From Valencia hispanica (taxonomy: Eukaryota; Chordata; Actinopteri; Cyprinodontiformes; Valenciidae), in assembly GCA_963556495.2 (NCBI GenBank), contig OY747723.1, positions 16,086,001-16,150,000 on the forward strand: a DNA stretch of 64,000 bases, read 5' to 3'. The notes beneath the pieces were generated by a model. It was not told the DNA's origin, ran no database searches, and was given only the letters and a program-made list of their open reading frames with translations. Of this stretch, positions 1 to 11,201 are shown piece after piece. The position numbers and the translations under genes were made by a program. Position 1 is the stretch's first letter. Every line of letters begins with the position of its first letter.

Positions 1-285
1 GGAAAATCTGGAGATGATAATGCAAAGAAGGATTCTTCATAAAATCAAAAAAATTATGGACAACCCTGAGCATCCTCTTCATGAGACAGTCATACAACAA
101 CAGAGCGTCTTCAGTCGGAGGCTTCTTCAGTTTCGCTGCAATACAGACCGCTACAGGAAATCCTTCCTGCCCACAGCCATCATCATCTACAACAACTCCT
201 TAAAGAATTAATTATATGAGCTATACCAACACTTAATTTCCCTCTGGGATCAATAAAGTATTTTTGAATTGAATTGAATTAATTA
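1..285 (+). mobile_element. LINE 3' end fragment (family X, copy 1)
   Basis: The frame from 14 to 211 encodes a peptide with the motif RYRKSFLPTA, the sort of C-terminal end seen downstream of reverse transcriptase in fish non-LTR retrotransposons. It is followed by a short 3' UTR with an AATAAAG signal and a tail of TTGAA units near 270-285. The same end recurs near 27958-28070 and 40700-40918, so it is a dispersed family. The 5' part lies outside the window or was never inserted. The clade is not certain. Confidence 0.7.
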
Positions 286-287
286 GA

Positions 288-597
288 ATTTCAGTCTGTA
301 GACGTGCAAAGCTGGTAGAGACATACCCTAAAAGACTGGCAGCTGGAATTGCAGCAAAAGGTGGTTCTACAAAGTATCGACTCGGGGGGCTGAATAATTA
401 CGCACACCCCACTTTTCAGTTATTTATTTGTAAAAAATGTTTGGAATCATGTATGATTTTCGTTCCACTTCTCACGTGTACACCACTTTGTATTGCTCTT
501 TCACGTGGAATTCCAATAAAACTGATTCATGTTTGTGGCTGTAATGTGACAAAATGTGGAAAAGTTCAAGGTGGCCGAATACTTTTGCAAGCCACTG
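288..597 (+). mobile_element. Tc1-like transposon, right end only
   Basis: The sequence is nearly identical to the right end (37548-37858) of the complete Tc1-like element described below. It holds the transposase C-terminus (KLVETYPKRL, then GIAAKGG) and the right terminal inverted repeat ending in GCAAGCCACTG. The LINE tail at 1-285 abuts it inside the transposase, so the LINE probably inserted into this Tc1 copy and the left half lies before the window. Confidence 0.85.
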
Positions 598-2552
598 TTA
601 GAAACAATGTTGTGCAGAAAGACAACACAGAACTATTTTTGGGCCTTTACATAATTCCTTTTTTACTAGCAGTCAGTGATAACGATACAATGTATTCCTT
701 AGCCCTGCATGCAGTAAGTAATACCGCTCTCCGGTCCCATTTCTTTTTTCACAGGCTGACTCTTCTATTTTCTATCTCTGTGTTTAAAACTCATCTTACT
801 CTTTGCCACAGACTGTAAAGTTTGTTGGGTTTTTTGACGCAGTGAAAACTACAGAGAAAACGAACGAGTTTGCTCGTGTTTTTACGTGAAAGAGGTTTTA
901 TTAAACATGTCATGGAATTTCATCATACAATCTGGGACTAAAAGAGGGGTTAAAGTCGGGCTGTTCTTTTTCACACTGTTTACAGATCATTTAAAACAAT
1001 TTATGACTTGTAAAGTCCTTTCTAAATGTTAAACTGATTAATTATTTAGGGCTTTTTGTTTGGACTTAAATAGAAATCGCCATCTTCAAGGACTTTAAGA
1101 TTCATGAACCCTTTATTTTCATGTAGAACAGCCTTCGATGGGGTCTTGATAGCGTAAGAAATATCTTGTCTCTTCCTGAATTTATTGTGTACTGTACCAC
1201 CTGCGATTTGGCCTTTTTCTTTTTCCAGGTAATGTCTAATTGCTCTCCCAGATGTTTTAATCCAAACAATCCTTGTTTGATCTGTTAATTTTTTTTATTC
1301 AACACAAACGCTTTCTTTCTGCTATTGCCTCTTCTGCCTATATGTAAGCTGCCAACAGATGTCTCATCAAAGATTTTGATACAACAGTCTTGACCTTTAA
1401 TCCATATTGATGGTTGGCATTTGTGTAAAACTTTGTCTTTTTAAGAAAATGATTGTTTGAAATATTTGAATGTGCTGAGAGAGCTGGTTAGCGCTAAAGG
1501 GATATATTGAAACTTTCTGACGTCTGAGTAGTATAAGCTGTATAACGTAGCTAATATCTCATGTCACCCAAATCCGGCTGCTGATTGGTGGATCAGTCCC
1601 TTGTGACGATTCCTACCATAAGTGGATCCTTGTGAGGTGCTAAATAAGGAGACTCAAACATAACTTTATAATATATCAAGAACAACACTTGCCCAGTTGG
1701 ATCATGTACAGCTGATTAACCTGATCCAATCTAAAACGGGTAGTCTTTTGCTTCTTTTTTTATTCGCGGTGTTAGTTTATTCCGCCTTTCACCTTTCAGA
1801 CTGAACAGAAATCAGACTATCTCTCAAACCAAGACAGATGAGGGTGAGATATGTAACAACACCTGTTCCATTAGACTTAACCTGCCCTGGTCAGTAGTAG
1901 TAAGTAGCTTTTTTTCCTGTTTTGTTGTGGTGGTTCTGATGCTGAATGTTTATCTTTTATTGGTTGTGAAGGGATTTTAAATCCTGAGAAATATACAGAG
2001 TTATCCTTTCAATGTCAAATAGATGGCTATCAGATACCGTGTTGAAAAAAATACACATTTCTTATTTTTTATATATGTTTTTGATAGATTGAGATTGATC
2101 GGTTAATTTATAGTAGCATAATATTGTTACAACTGTTACACCTATTTTTTATGTATAAACAATCTGGCCTTCATTAGGCTCTGAAATTATCTAAATTGAA
2201 CTTAAAATATGCAAGACAACACAGATTTCACAATTTAACAAAGCTAAAGCTAAAATGGAAAAGTAAGTTTAAAAACTAAGGATATTCCTCAAACAAAAAG
2301 ATGGACAAAATAGTAAAAACACTAGAGTTTAAAAGAGGCACGCTTTTTCATCACGATGAGTCTTGATGCTGGTATGGAAAGCTGAAAACGATGGGTTTGA
2401 AATGTAGATTGAAGTTGTTTTGAGACATCCCCCTTGCCCACCGGAAGGCTTCAAACAAAGCAATCAAATAAATGTTCACTTTAAATCGTAGATGGACAGT
2501 TCCTAACTTCGTCTTCTCTAAGATTACAGGAAAGGTTCTTACGGAGCTAGCT
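598..2552. other. Intergenic / sctr downstream region, no gene seen
   Basis: This AT-rich stretch shows no convincing exon on either strand. It probably includes the sctr 3' UTR (minus strand). The nearest minus-strand AATAAA that I noticed is at 1956-1961, about 590 bases past the stop codon. I could not confirm it as the polyadenylation site. Confidence 0.4.
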
Positions 2553-5500
2553 TCACATCTCCAGAGTGTCTGCAGGGAATTCAGTGATCGTAAGACTGAC
2601 TGGAGAAGAGGGCAGCAGGGAGACCTGTGTGTGAGGTGACCCGATTTGGCTGATGGAGCCGTGATGCTGACGACGGCGACTGGGCAGGTGCTGAGTGAGC
2701 TTCCATCTTTTCCATCTCCTCTTAAACTCCTGCTGCACCTAAAAGGGGCATCATCAACGTTGCCCGGTTAGGCCCATGCATCACAAGGTTCGCATTATAG
2801 CAGACAGTCCAGATCTCACCTCTCCGTTTATGAAGCAGTAGAGGACAGCGACCACAAAACCCTGGTAGATGTGAGACAAGAAGGATCACAGATTTTCTGG
2901 TTCTAATGGGACAATATTTTTTCCAAATACTGCTTTAAAAAAATCCTTTAGCCAACTTCATGTTAATGTTTTGAGTCATTTCTTGATTCTTTAGGTATGG
3001 CATAAATGAGGCAAGCAAAATGTACCTGTGTGGATGACAGCGCCAGCTCTGCAAACATCCAGATCTTAGATACAAAGTCGCTGACTTCGACGGGTAAGAA
3101 AACAAACAGAATGCAGTGAAGACCAAATAGGGCCACCAGGAAAAATGTGGATTTAATCAGCCTCCTGGTAAAGAAAAAAAAGATCATTCAATAAGAGTTT
3201 TCCTGGCTAAAGTTGTTTTCTATACCTGTTGGCAATGTGTAATCTCATATTGTATTCGGAAAATTAAAATCGTAAAATTCCTTCAAATGAAGCAAAAGGG
3301 AGCTCCTTTGTGCTTTTGCAAAAACATACCCACCTCGTGCCAAAAAGTCTAAAATGAGTGTTTTGTAGTTGCATACTAAAAAATAAGCTAAATTGTTTCA
3401 AATATGTTTTTTTAATGCACAACAGCTTTTTGCCAGCATGCACAAATGTATCGGCTTTGGCTGAGATTGCAAACCAGCGTTTGAGAGTAACATCGGTTAC
3501 ATCCTGTACCAGAAGTGAAATCATTTCACAAAATCTTGTAACCATAACAGAATTTTTTTTTAAAAACTAAATAAAAGGTTGGCTTCTCTTTCTCCACTGC
3601 CATATTTCGCTAAACTTGGCCATGTGCAAACAATTTAGTATCTGTTAAAGTCACGTTTTCAACAGGTCTCTCTGGCAAAATCTCCGTTATAGCCCTAGTT
3701 CGTTGAGTCAAACAAACAAAAAGACTGTTGTTTCTAAAAGAGATTGTAGTGGAACCACACACTTTCAGTAAATGGGTTTCTACAGTGTTTAAATTCATAA
3801 ACAGCATAGAAATATACAGATTTTTGCTTGTGTTATTGACCTTAGTTAGCTCAGTCTTTGAGAATAATATTTAGCAAACTGCTGGTTTTCAAACTTCCAT
3901 CCAAAACAAACAGGTTTGCTTTTATTCACCTTCCAGTTACCAATGTAAAAGTAAGGAGCAATTCACCACGATCTCAATTTTTCCTATCACATAAAATAAA
4001 ATTACAATGCAATAATACAAAATAGTGTGAAAACAACTCACATATACTGACTAAATTCACTCCGGTGTGCGTCTGGCATTCTGAGTTTGCTGATCAGAAT
4101 CCTCAAAATACCCAAGAAAAAGATGAGATTCACCTAAAATAAGTACAACAAATAAAACATTTATTTTTATTTGGAAAAGTTCAAAATTAACATTTTGATT
4201 GGTTTGACTGTCTTTTATGATGGTTGTATACCGCTTTGATGCTTGTAAGCTAAATATGTATTTGCTTTAGCTAAATATTAGCATTAGCTAATAACAGCAT
4301 ATTAGTCCAATGTCTCGGAAAGGCTAAAGGCTGTACAAATATGTACAAAAAAGAAAAAAAGTTTTCCCTTTTTGTACAATTTTACCATTGCAAACAAAGT
4401 GAGAAATTACTATTTAACAAGGTATTGTTTAGCAAATGCGCAATGGCATTTTTAAAACGAATTTTGGCGGGAAATAGTTACTTTATACGCCAATAAACAG
4501 TTTGTTTCATTCTTTAGAGGCTATAAGTTGAGCTGAATTCTAAATCTCCACACACAACTAGACCTACAGCTTCATTAGATCCCTTCCAATTAATAAGTTG
4601 TTGGTGGTAGCTTTTTGCCTAGATGCAGAAATAAGCTAAGTTAAGCTAACTAACCAAAATCCCAAAATACCTTATGTTACTACCATACTTATACTTAATA
4701 CCATACTTGTTATAGTGTTGCCTTCAAAATAAGCTACTTTATTTCCCAGAATATGAAAGTTCCCCTTAAGTAGTTTAAAATAGTTTGCTTTATACTTCAG
4801 AGGATAGGTTTAGCTGAATTTTGAGTATTTGAACATAACCAGGCCAAGAATTGCTTTTGGTTACCGTCTCTATGCTAAGCTAAGCTAGCTAAGCGTTGGT
4901 GTTAGCGCTTTAATTGGCACAGCCATTGTGTGATGCGGTTTAAATCACAATAATGTAATAAAAATGTAATTAAAATTAAATAATTGTATTTCTGAAAATA
5001 TGCATAAAAACAACAAATATTTTACACATATGGAAAGAAGAACTGGCACACGCAGTATCCACCAGATCCACTCATGTCTCCTGCTTTCCCAACATCTGTG
5101 GTCAGGGAAAAAGAACAAATTATAATTTGTGACATTTGAAAATCTAAAATTAGGTAGATGATTGATCGATATTTAGCTCCTTACCCTTCGTCTTCATAAA
5201 AATATTTAGCACACCCCCAGCAGATTATAACAATAAATGGTACACCTGTAAGATATTTAGAAACACAGTATTTCAGATACAGTATTGAGCTTGAAGCGTG
5301 TGTTTACAGGTAAAGCAAAGCCAGAACTGTGAGATGCAATGTGTTCCAGTACCCCAGCCAAGGAGGATGTACCAGGCGAGGTGTTTCTTCAGGGAGAAGA
5401 AGGATCGAGTCACCAGCGTGAACAGGAAGTGACCCTCCACCAGCAGCCAGCTGTAGTTGGCAAGGATGAAGTAGTTGGAGAACATCAGCACAATCTTACA

Positions 5501-8500
5501 AGCCACCTGCAGAACATTTTTACACGAGAGACACTTCAGTGGCAAGAAGTTATTTTCTGTCTACGTTTCTTATTTAAAATGAATGCGTTTCACCCTTACT
5601 GGGTATGTGTCGCAGTGGTAAAGCTCTTCATCTGTAAAAAGGAGACGGTCTCTGATAAAGATGAAGATGGCCCTCAGGATGAAGGAGATAAACAACTGGA
5701 TGTGGATGTAGTTCCTGGTACAGTGCAGCTTGCTGAAGAATAAATTAACTCTGCTTTAGAGGCAGGTTAGGCTGTGCTTCCCCCGGCGATGTGCAAACAG
5801 GCCGAAGGTGAGGCATTGCATGTTTTTACAGAGCCGTCGGTGTTTAAAGAAAGGACAAAATAAGAAAATGGAAATGTTTCTCACCTAAACAGGCAGAAGA
5901 TGGTGATGGCAATGGTAAGAGTGATAAGAGAGAGTGTGTATCCAATGGTGTACATGGTCTTCACATAGGAGAAATACAGATGGGAAAGTGGGAGCTGAGA
6001 AGAGAAATTTGTTTTAATCGTGATTATATTGATAAAAAAAACTCATCAAAATATGTCAAGTGTATAACAAAGACAGATACAGTACAGATTTTTATTTTTG
6101 TTGTTTCCCTGTTTGGATCGGAGATGTGTGTTTATCTTTGTAAATCAGAAAATGGCTTCAATAAGACTGATATTGCCTATAAAATGTAGCGAAAAGGTTT
6201 TTGCCCCCTTACGGATGTCTTTTGTTTTGTCATATTTTATATAAGATCAAGATAATTACATTTTACAATAAAGAAACAAACCTGTGTAAATGCAACAAAA
6301 AACCCCAGAAGAGTTAACCCAACCCTATGTTAAAATATAAGTTCCACATTATTAAATTACATGTTTTGGTCATGTTCACTTGCCACACTGAAGCCCTTAA
6401 ATAGAACCCTTCTGACAACATGAAGTAGGCTCACAGTAGGTTCATAAAAAGCAACACGAGTGCCCCGATCTATAGAAATTTAAGAACATGAAAAATATGA
6501 TCTTTCCCCTCTTATTAGCCCGAAAAGGATTACAAAACATTTTGAAAGCTCTGACTCTTAATGAAGAAAATGTAATGGAGAAAAGTGGGGAACCTTCCCA
6601 GGAGTGACCTTTTGCATAAATGGATCAAGGTTTTATTGTAAAGGTCATAAAGAAGCCTCTGCGAAAGGTATATTACATCTGGTGTAAAACAGCCCATTTC
6701 AGAAAAAGAGCATAACCATCAAAATGTGATGATGGTGCATTTCATGTTCTAGCAGAAAATCCTAAACAATCGCAATCAGTTTGTGACCTAAAGCTTAAAA
6801 ACATGTTATTCAGCAGGACAATAATCCAAAGTACACCAGCAAGCACACCTCTGAATAGCTACAAATGTTTTTTTTATTTATTTTGGAGTGGAATTAAATG
6901 TGATTAGGATAATGTGGCATGACCTTAAGCTAGCTCGTTATCATTAACACCCTGTCTGAATTAAAGCAATAATGCAAAGAAGAGTGGGTCAAGATTCCTC
7001 CATAGTAAAAGACCAATTCCTTGTTTTTTCCAAATGCTTGTTAGCGAATGTTGCCTCCAATGACGGCACAGTTATTGGGTTCATGGGGTGATAACTTTTT
7101 CACATATGGTCACATATAGCCAGGATATCGTTTTTCACGTAAATGAAATCAGTTGAAAACTAAGTTTTTGGTTTACTCAAATTACTTTGATCTGTAACAT
7201 TTTAGTGATGAAAAGCCAAAAACATCAGAAATATGTAAGCGGGCAAATATTTTTTTCACAGCAATGTGTACAGTCACGGCATAGCCTATTTAAAAAGCTT
7301 AAAAACAGCTGGGTATGTGACAAATAGGGGCCCAGGTTTGTCTTACTACCATGAACGGTGGAATAAATGGAATCAGTTTGTGTAGAAGTTCATCTCTAGA
7401 TGTGCAAAGGTAGTCTTTCCACCTGACAATAAGGCACTATTTTGCATGAATATAATCCTAATAAAATATGAAAAAGTTAGCGTTGTAATGTGGAAAAAAA
7501 TATGGAAGTGTTCAAGGTTAATAAATAGTTTTGCAAGGCAAAACACTACAGAGGGAGCAAACCTGCTTGGACTGTAAGGCAAGGCAAGGCAAGGCAATTT
7601 TATTTGTATAGCACACTTTCAACAGCAGGGTAATTCAAGGTGCTTTACATGATTTGGTGATAAAAAAACAAAACACATGGAATATAACATTGGAAATTAA
7701 AAGTAAAAGAAACACACGTTACACATGATACACAAATCAAAAAAGCAAGAGAGCATGAACACATTTCATACATATGACATCAATCATTTACTCGAAGGCA
7801 ATTCTAAACAGATGGGTTTTTAGTCTCGATTTAAAGCAGTTCAGAGTTTCAGCAGCTCTGCACTCGTCAGGAAGTCTGTTCCAGATAAGGGGAGCATAGA
7901 AACTGAAAGCTGCTTCTCCATGTTTAGTTCTGAGTCTAGGGATGTTTAGTAGGCTAGAGTTGGAGGACCTGAGTTGTCTTGGTGGTTGGTACTGTGACAA
8001 CAGTTCATCAACATATTTTGGTGCTAAGCCTTGTAATGATTTATAAACTAGTAGGAGTATTTTGAAGTCTATTCTCTGAGCTACAAGGAGCCATTGTAAG
8101 GACTTTAGAACTGGGGTGATGTGCTCTACTTTCCTGGTTCTAGTGAGGAACACGAGCAGCAGCGTTCTGGATCAGCTGCAGCTGTCTGATTGACTTTTTA
8201 GGCAGACGTGTGAAGATGCTGTTGCAGTAATCATCCGACTAAAGATAAACGCATGGATGAGTTTTTTGAGGTCATGTCCTTTAATCAGTCCTTTAATCCT
8301 AGAAATGTTCTTCAGGTGATAGAAGGCTGACCTTGTTATTGCCTTTATGTGACCCTGGAGGTTCAGGTCTGAGTCCATTACTACACCTAGGTTACGAACC
8401 TGATCAGTAGTTTCTAGCTGTATTAATTGAAGCTGTGTGCTGACTCTTGATCGTTCCTCCTTGGGTCCAAAAATAATAACTTCAGTTTTGTTTCTATTCA

Positions 8501-10000
8501 GCTGGAGAAAGTTATGGCACATCCATCCATTTATTTGGTCAATGCATTGATTAAGGGTTTGAATGGGTTCAGAGTCACCTGGTGACATTGTAATGTAGAG
8601 CTGAGTATCATCTGCGTAGTTATGGTAGCTAATGTTATTGGTTGCTATAATCATGCCTAGTGGGAGCATGTAGATATTAAATAAGAGGGGCCCCAGGATG
8701 GAGCCCTGGGGCACCCCACATGTGATTTCTGTTCGTTCTGATGAAAAGTTTCCTATTGAAACATAGAAGTCCCTGTTCTTTAGGTAAGACTCGAACCAGC
8801 CAAGTAGTGTACCAGAGAGTCCGACCCAGCTCTCCAGTCGTTCCAATAAAATATCATGTATGGGATAATCCCCTCACACTTTTACACATAGTTAAAAACT
8901 GCCCACCTCTAAGTGGTAGGACTCATTGAAGGTGTAGCCACATGCAACCTCATATGGGGCAAGAAGCTCCGTCCATCCATTGGTGGTGCAGTTGCGATGA
9001 ACTGTACCTGCAAAAACACCAATAAAATCACTGCTTCTACTCTTCCTTTGACAGTAGAAATGTCTACATGAAAGAAATGACAACAAAGGTAAATGGTGTA
9101 TGAAGTAAGTGATAAATTAAAAGTGACAAGGATATTAATATATCACTTTAGTGTGCTTCATAAAGGTCCTGCTGTTTAGATAATTTATTATCCTTATCTT
9201 TTAACACAGCACTCTTACATGTTATTCTCTTTTGTGTACACAGGCTTCACATAGCTGTTTGGACAGAGATCCTAAGAGGAAGAAGAAAGTCTCGCTCCCT
9301 TCAGAAGACAAATGAGTTTTCTACGGAAATAATTAACCTGTGTTATGTGGTGCACATAATTGGCCTTACAGTTTTCTAAATGTGCGTCATCTCGTGCTTG
9401 CATCTCACCTGAATGAAAGAAATCCGGGCAAGGTTGAGAGACTGTTTCCCCCAGAGAGGCCGGTGGCCAGCAGTGAATATAGTCCCACATTCCCTCACAA
9501 TCCACACTGCTGTTTACTTAACATAAAACGAGAATGTTAGGTTTTGTGTTTGTTTGCTGCAAGAGGCAAAACAGTTCTGAAAAATTGATACAGGCCAAAA
9601 AAAAGGCTTAATTGATTAAAATAAGAATTGAATGCATGCTATTATGTGACCACTAGCTGTCACTAAAACAACATATTTCTGTAAAAGCCCAATTGTTCAA
9701 ACATTTGACTAATTTTAGTGTAAGTTGCAAATATGAAAAGCAAGTTTTTTTTGTCAAAAAACAAAACAAAAATGTATTAACTTACCTTTTTCGTTTTGTT
9801 CCCTGAACAGTATTAGATCTTTCAGGCATTTTTCTTCCTCTTTCATATGATTAACTTGAGGATAGCAACCTGATGACGAGCTAGCCTGTAAAATAAAATA
9901 CAGTTGCATTTTTTATTATTTTCATGGATTGCAGTCGAGCAAGCGTCCTTCTCTATACCTGGTGTAAAAGCAGCAGCCCCATCAGTGCAACTTTCTTCAT
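2553..10000 (-). CDS. sctr: Secretin receptor (class B1 GPCR), 13 exons, 445 aa
   Basis: This is a Gs-type peptide-hormone receptor of the plasma membrane. The coding exons in gene order, all GT..AG, are: 9959-10000, 9786-9885, 9409-9516, 8907-9007, 5885-5994, 5600-5732, 5353-5506, 5185-5245, 5026-5095, 4042-4133, 3026-3164, 2820-2861, 2553-2738. The sizes 108, 154, 61, 70, 92 and 42 match conserved class B exons, and phases join without a break. Visible features are a signal peptide ([12 protein letters not shown]), the six ectodomain cysteines plus one extra (residues about 20-110), the ectodomain [13 protein letters not shown] (end of TM1 to TM2), the TM3 Cys paired with EGCW in loop 2, [12 protein letters not shown] in TM4 and [15 protein letters not shown] in TM7. 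The family's TM6 PxxG is AxxG here (A335, G338). The name rests on length (human about 440 aa), secretin-like motifs and the neighbour cfap221. A VPAC or GHRH receptor is the alternative. The start has A at -3. Confidence 0.82.
6187..7275 (+). mobile_element. Decayed Tc1-like transposon in sctr intron 4
   Basis: A degenerate inverted repeat brackets this stretch: AAAAGGTTTTTGCCCCCTTA on the left, and a GGGCAAATATTTTTTTC match on the right near 7240. Near 6814-6845 a frame reads [11 protein letters not shown], the transposase motif with the second catalytic Asp. No open frame survives. It lies between sctr exons 4 and 5. Confidence 0.65.
7574..8850 (-). mobile_element. 5'-truncated L2-type LINE in sctr intron 4
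   Basis: On the minus strand, 8846-8172 encodes a reverse transcriptase segment with [11 protein letters not shown] and the catalytic YADDTQLY. 8153-7788 continues in another frame with the post-RT region ([12 protein letters not shown], then WNRLPDECR). The 3' UTR ends in AAGGC/GCCTT pentamers at 7574-7597. The endonuclease and the start of the RT are missing, so this is a 5'-truncated copy. The frame break near 8160 makes it inactive. It sits between sctr exons 4 and 5 in the same orientation as the gene. Confidence 0.88.
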
Positions 10001-10520
10001 GATGTTCCCTTTCCCCCCACGGAAATCCATCTAGGTCCAAGCTCCAAGCTGCATAGCTGATGTGAATAAAAGGCAACATCCCTGTTATAACGCGGCTGAT
10101 ATATGAGCCCTTAAAAATCAAACATTATAGTGCTCTGGGCAGGACAAATTGAGAACCATTGACATTAGGGTAACTTCGTTGAATTTCAGAATAAAATTAT
10201 GATTCAGCTGCATAGATACATTTACGGCATAACTTTGTGTTTTTATCAAATAAAACATTGAAATATACACGTTGGTTTATCTGTTTTTAGATTTTTTTGA
10301 TAGACTTAGATGGAAACACAATAAAAGCACATATCTGCGTATGTTGTGGCTATTATTTTGAAACCCAAACGAGCCTTTTCCTGTTAGAGTTTTGTTAGCT
10401 TGAGGGAGCTTTACGGAATGTGCTGGCCCCTCTCCTCGCGCTCTGACCTCTTCCCCGCCCCTTCTCCGTCACCATGGTAACGCGGTCGTCTGTTGCGTCC
10501 CGTTTCACAAACAGCGAGAG
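10001..10520. promoter_or_regulatory. Divergent sctr/cfap221 promoter with RFX X-box
   Basis: Between the sctr start codon and the probable first cfap221 exon is a compact region whose right part is GC-rich (10430-10505). It carries a GC box (CCCCGCCCC, about 10453-10461) and, at 10468-10481, GTCACCATGGTAAC. That is a perfect match to the RFX X-box (GTNRCC, 0-3 bases, RGYAAC) and is palindromic. X-boxes drive cilia genes, which fits cfap221. A splice donor (GAG, then GTAAAG) at 10520/10521 suggests a short noncoding first cfap221 exon starting just after the X-box. No TATA box is evident. Confidence 0.7.
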
Positions 10521-11098
10521 GTAAAGGTGTTTTAGACGTCAATGCTCCGGTAGGACAATTAATGAAATATGGCCGTTGTCTCAAATTGAACTACGTCATG
10601 AAATTACAATTGTAAACCTTTATCGAAACGCTCCAAACTTGGGCGTTATATATGACTTATTTTCGTTAACGCGAATTTTAGTCAGCTAATTATCTAAATT
10701 TGTTGCAGCTGAACTCCATGTTAATGCATCATTTATGGACTTTGCCACCTGGTTTTCCTACATAGTGTAGAAAAGTTTGCGCACAGGTCTGAATAAGTAT
10801 TGAAAACAAAAGAATATAGAATATATTTTTAGGCTTTTTCTCGAGTCTGTTGTCTAAGTTGTATTCTTACATTCCTCAATCCTTCCTTCCTATCAGTCGT
10901 TTTTGATGGCTGTAGAACTATCTGCCACAGATTTATTTGTATTTATATGTCAAAAACGACTGATTGAGCTGGAAATTTGAGTCTGGAAAAGTTATTTTCT
11001 TTCCTAAAACATAGATGAAACGCATCAGTAACAGTAACGTTAATGAATTTGATCAGATGTGAACAAACCATTCTCTCATCCTGTCCTTCTATTTCTAG

Positions 11099-11201
11099 GT
11101 TTACCAGAATTATTATTTCTCAACACACAGCCGTCTCGTCGACTCCCCTCCAGCCTTCTGCCATCTCTCTCATGAGGAGCCAGAGCTGACCTTTTGCCAG
11201 G
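11099..11201 (+). other. cfap221: cfap221 5' UTR, second exon, with a 5-codon uORF
   Basis: An acceptor (TTTCTAG at 11092-11098) opens the exon that holds the cfap221 start. The untranslated part includes an upstream ATG at 11172 reading MRSQS then a stop at 11187-11189, twelve bases before the main ATG. It could lower translation slightly. The exon boundary is inferred from the splice signal alone. Confidence 0.5.

Noticed and set aside
441..818. 125-codon open frame
   Set aside because: It lies in the Tc1 terminal inverted repeat (the same frame recurs at 37702-37938) and runs into unrelated sequence.
5339..5743. 134-codon plus-strand open frame
   Set aside because: It is antisense to sctr exons 6 and 7 and covers an intron; the minus strand carries the class B receptor motifs.
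9506..9509. Alternative acceptors for sctr exon 3 (after CAG or CAGCAG)
   Set aside because: Both give the wrong phase; the AAG at 9517-9519 gives phase continuity and the usual 108-base exon.
2553..10000. Naming the receptor as VPAC1, PAC1 or GHRH receptor
   Set aside because: Single motifs fit these too, but length, the extra ectodomain cysteine, the NYSWLLVEG stretch and the cfap221 neighbour favour the secretin receptor. It is kept as the stated alternative.
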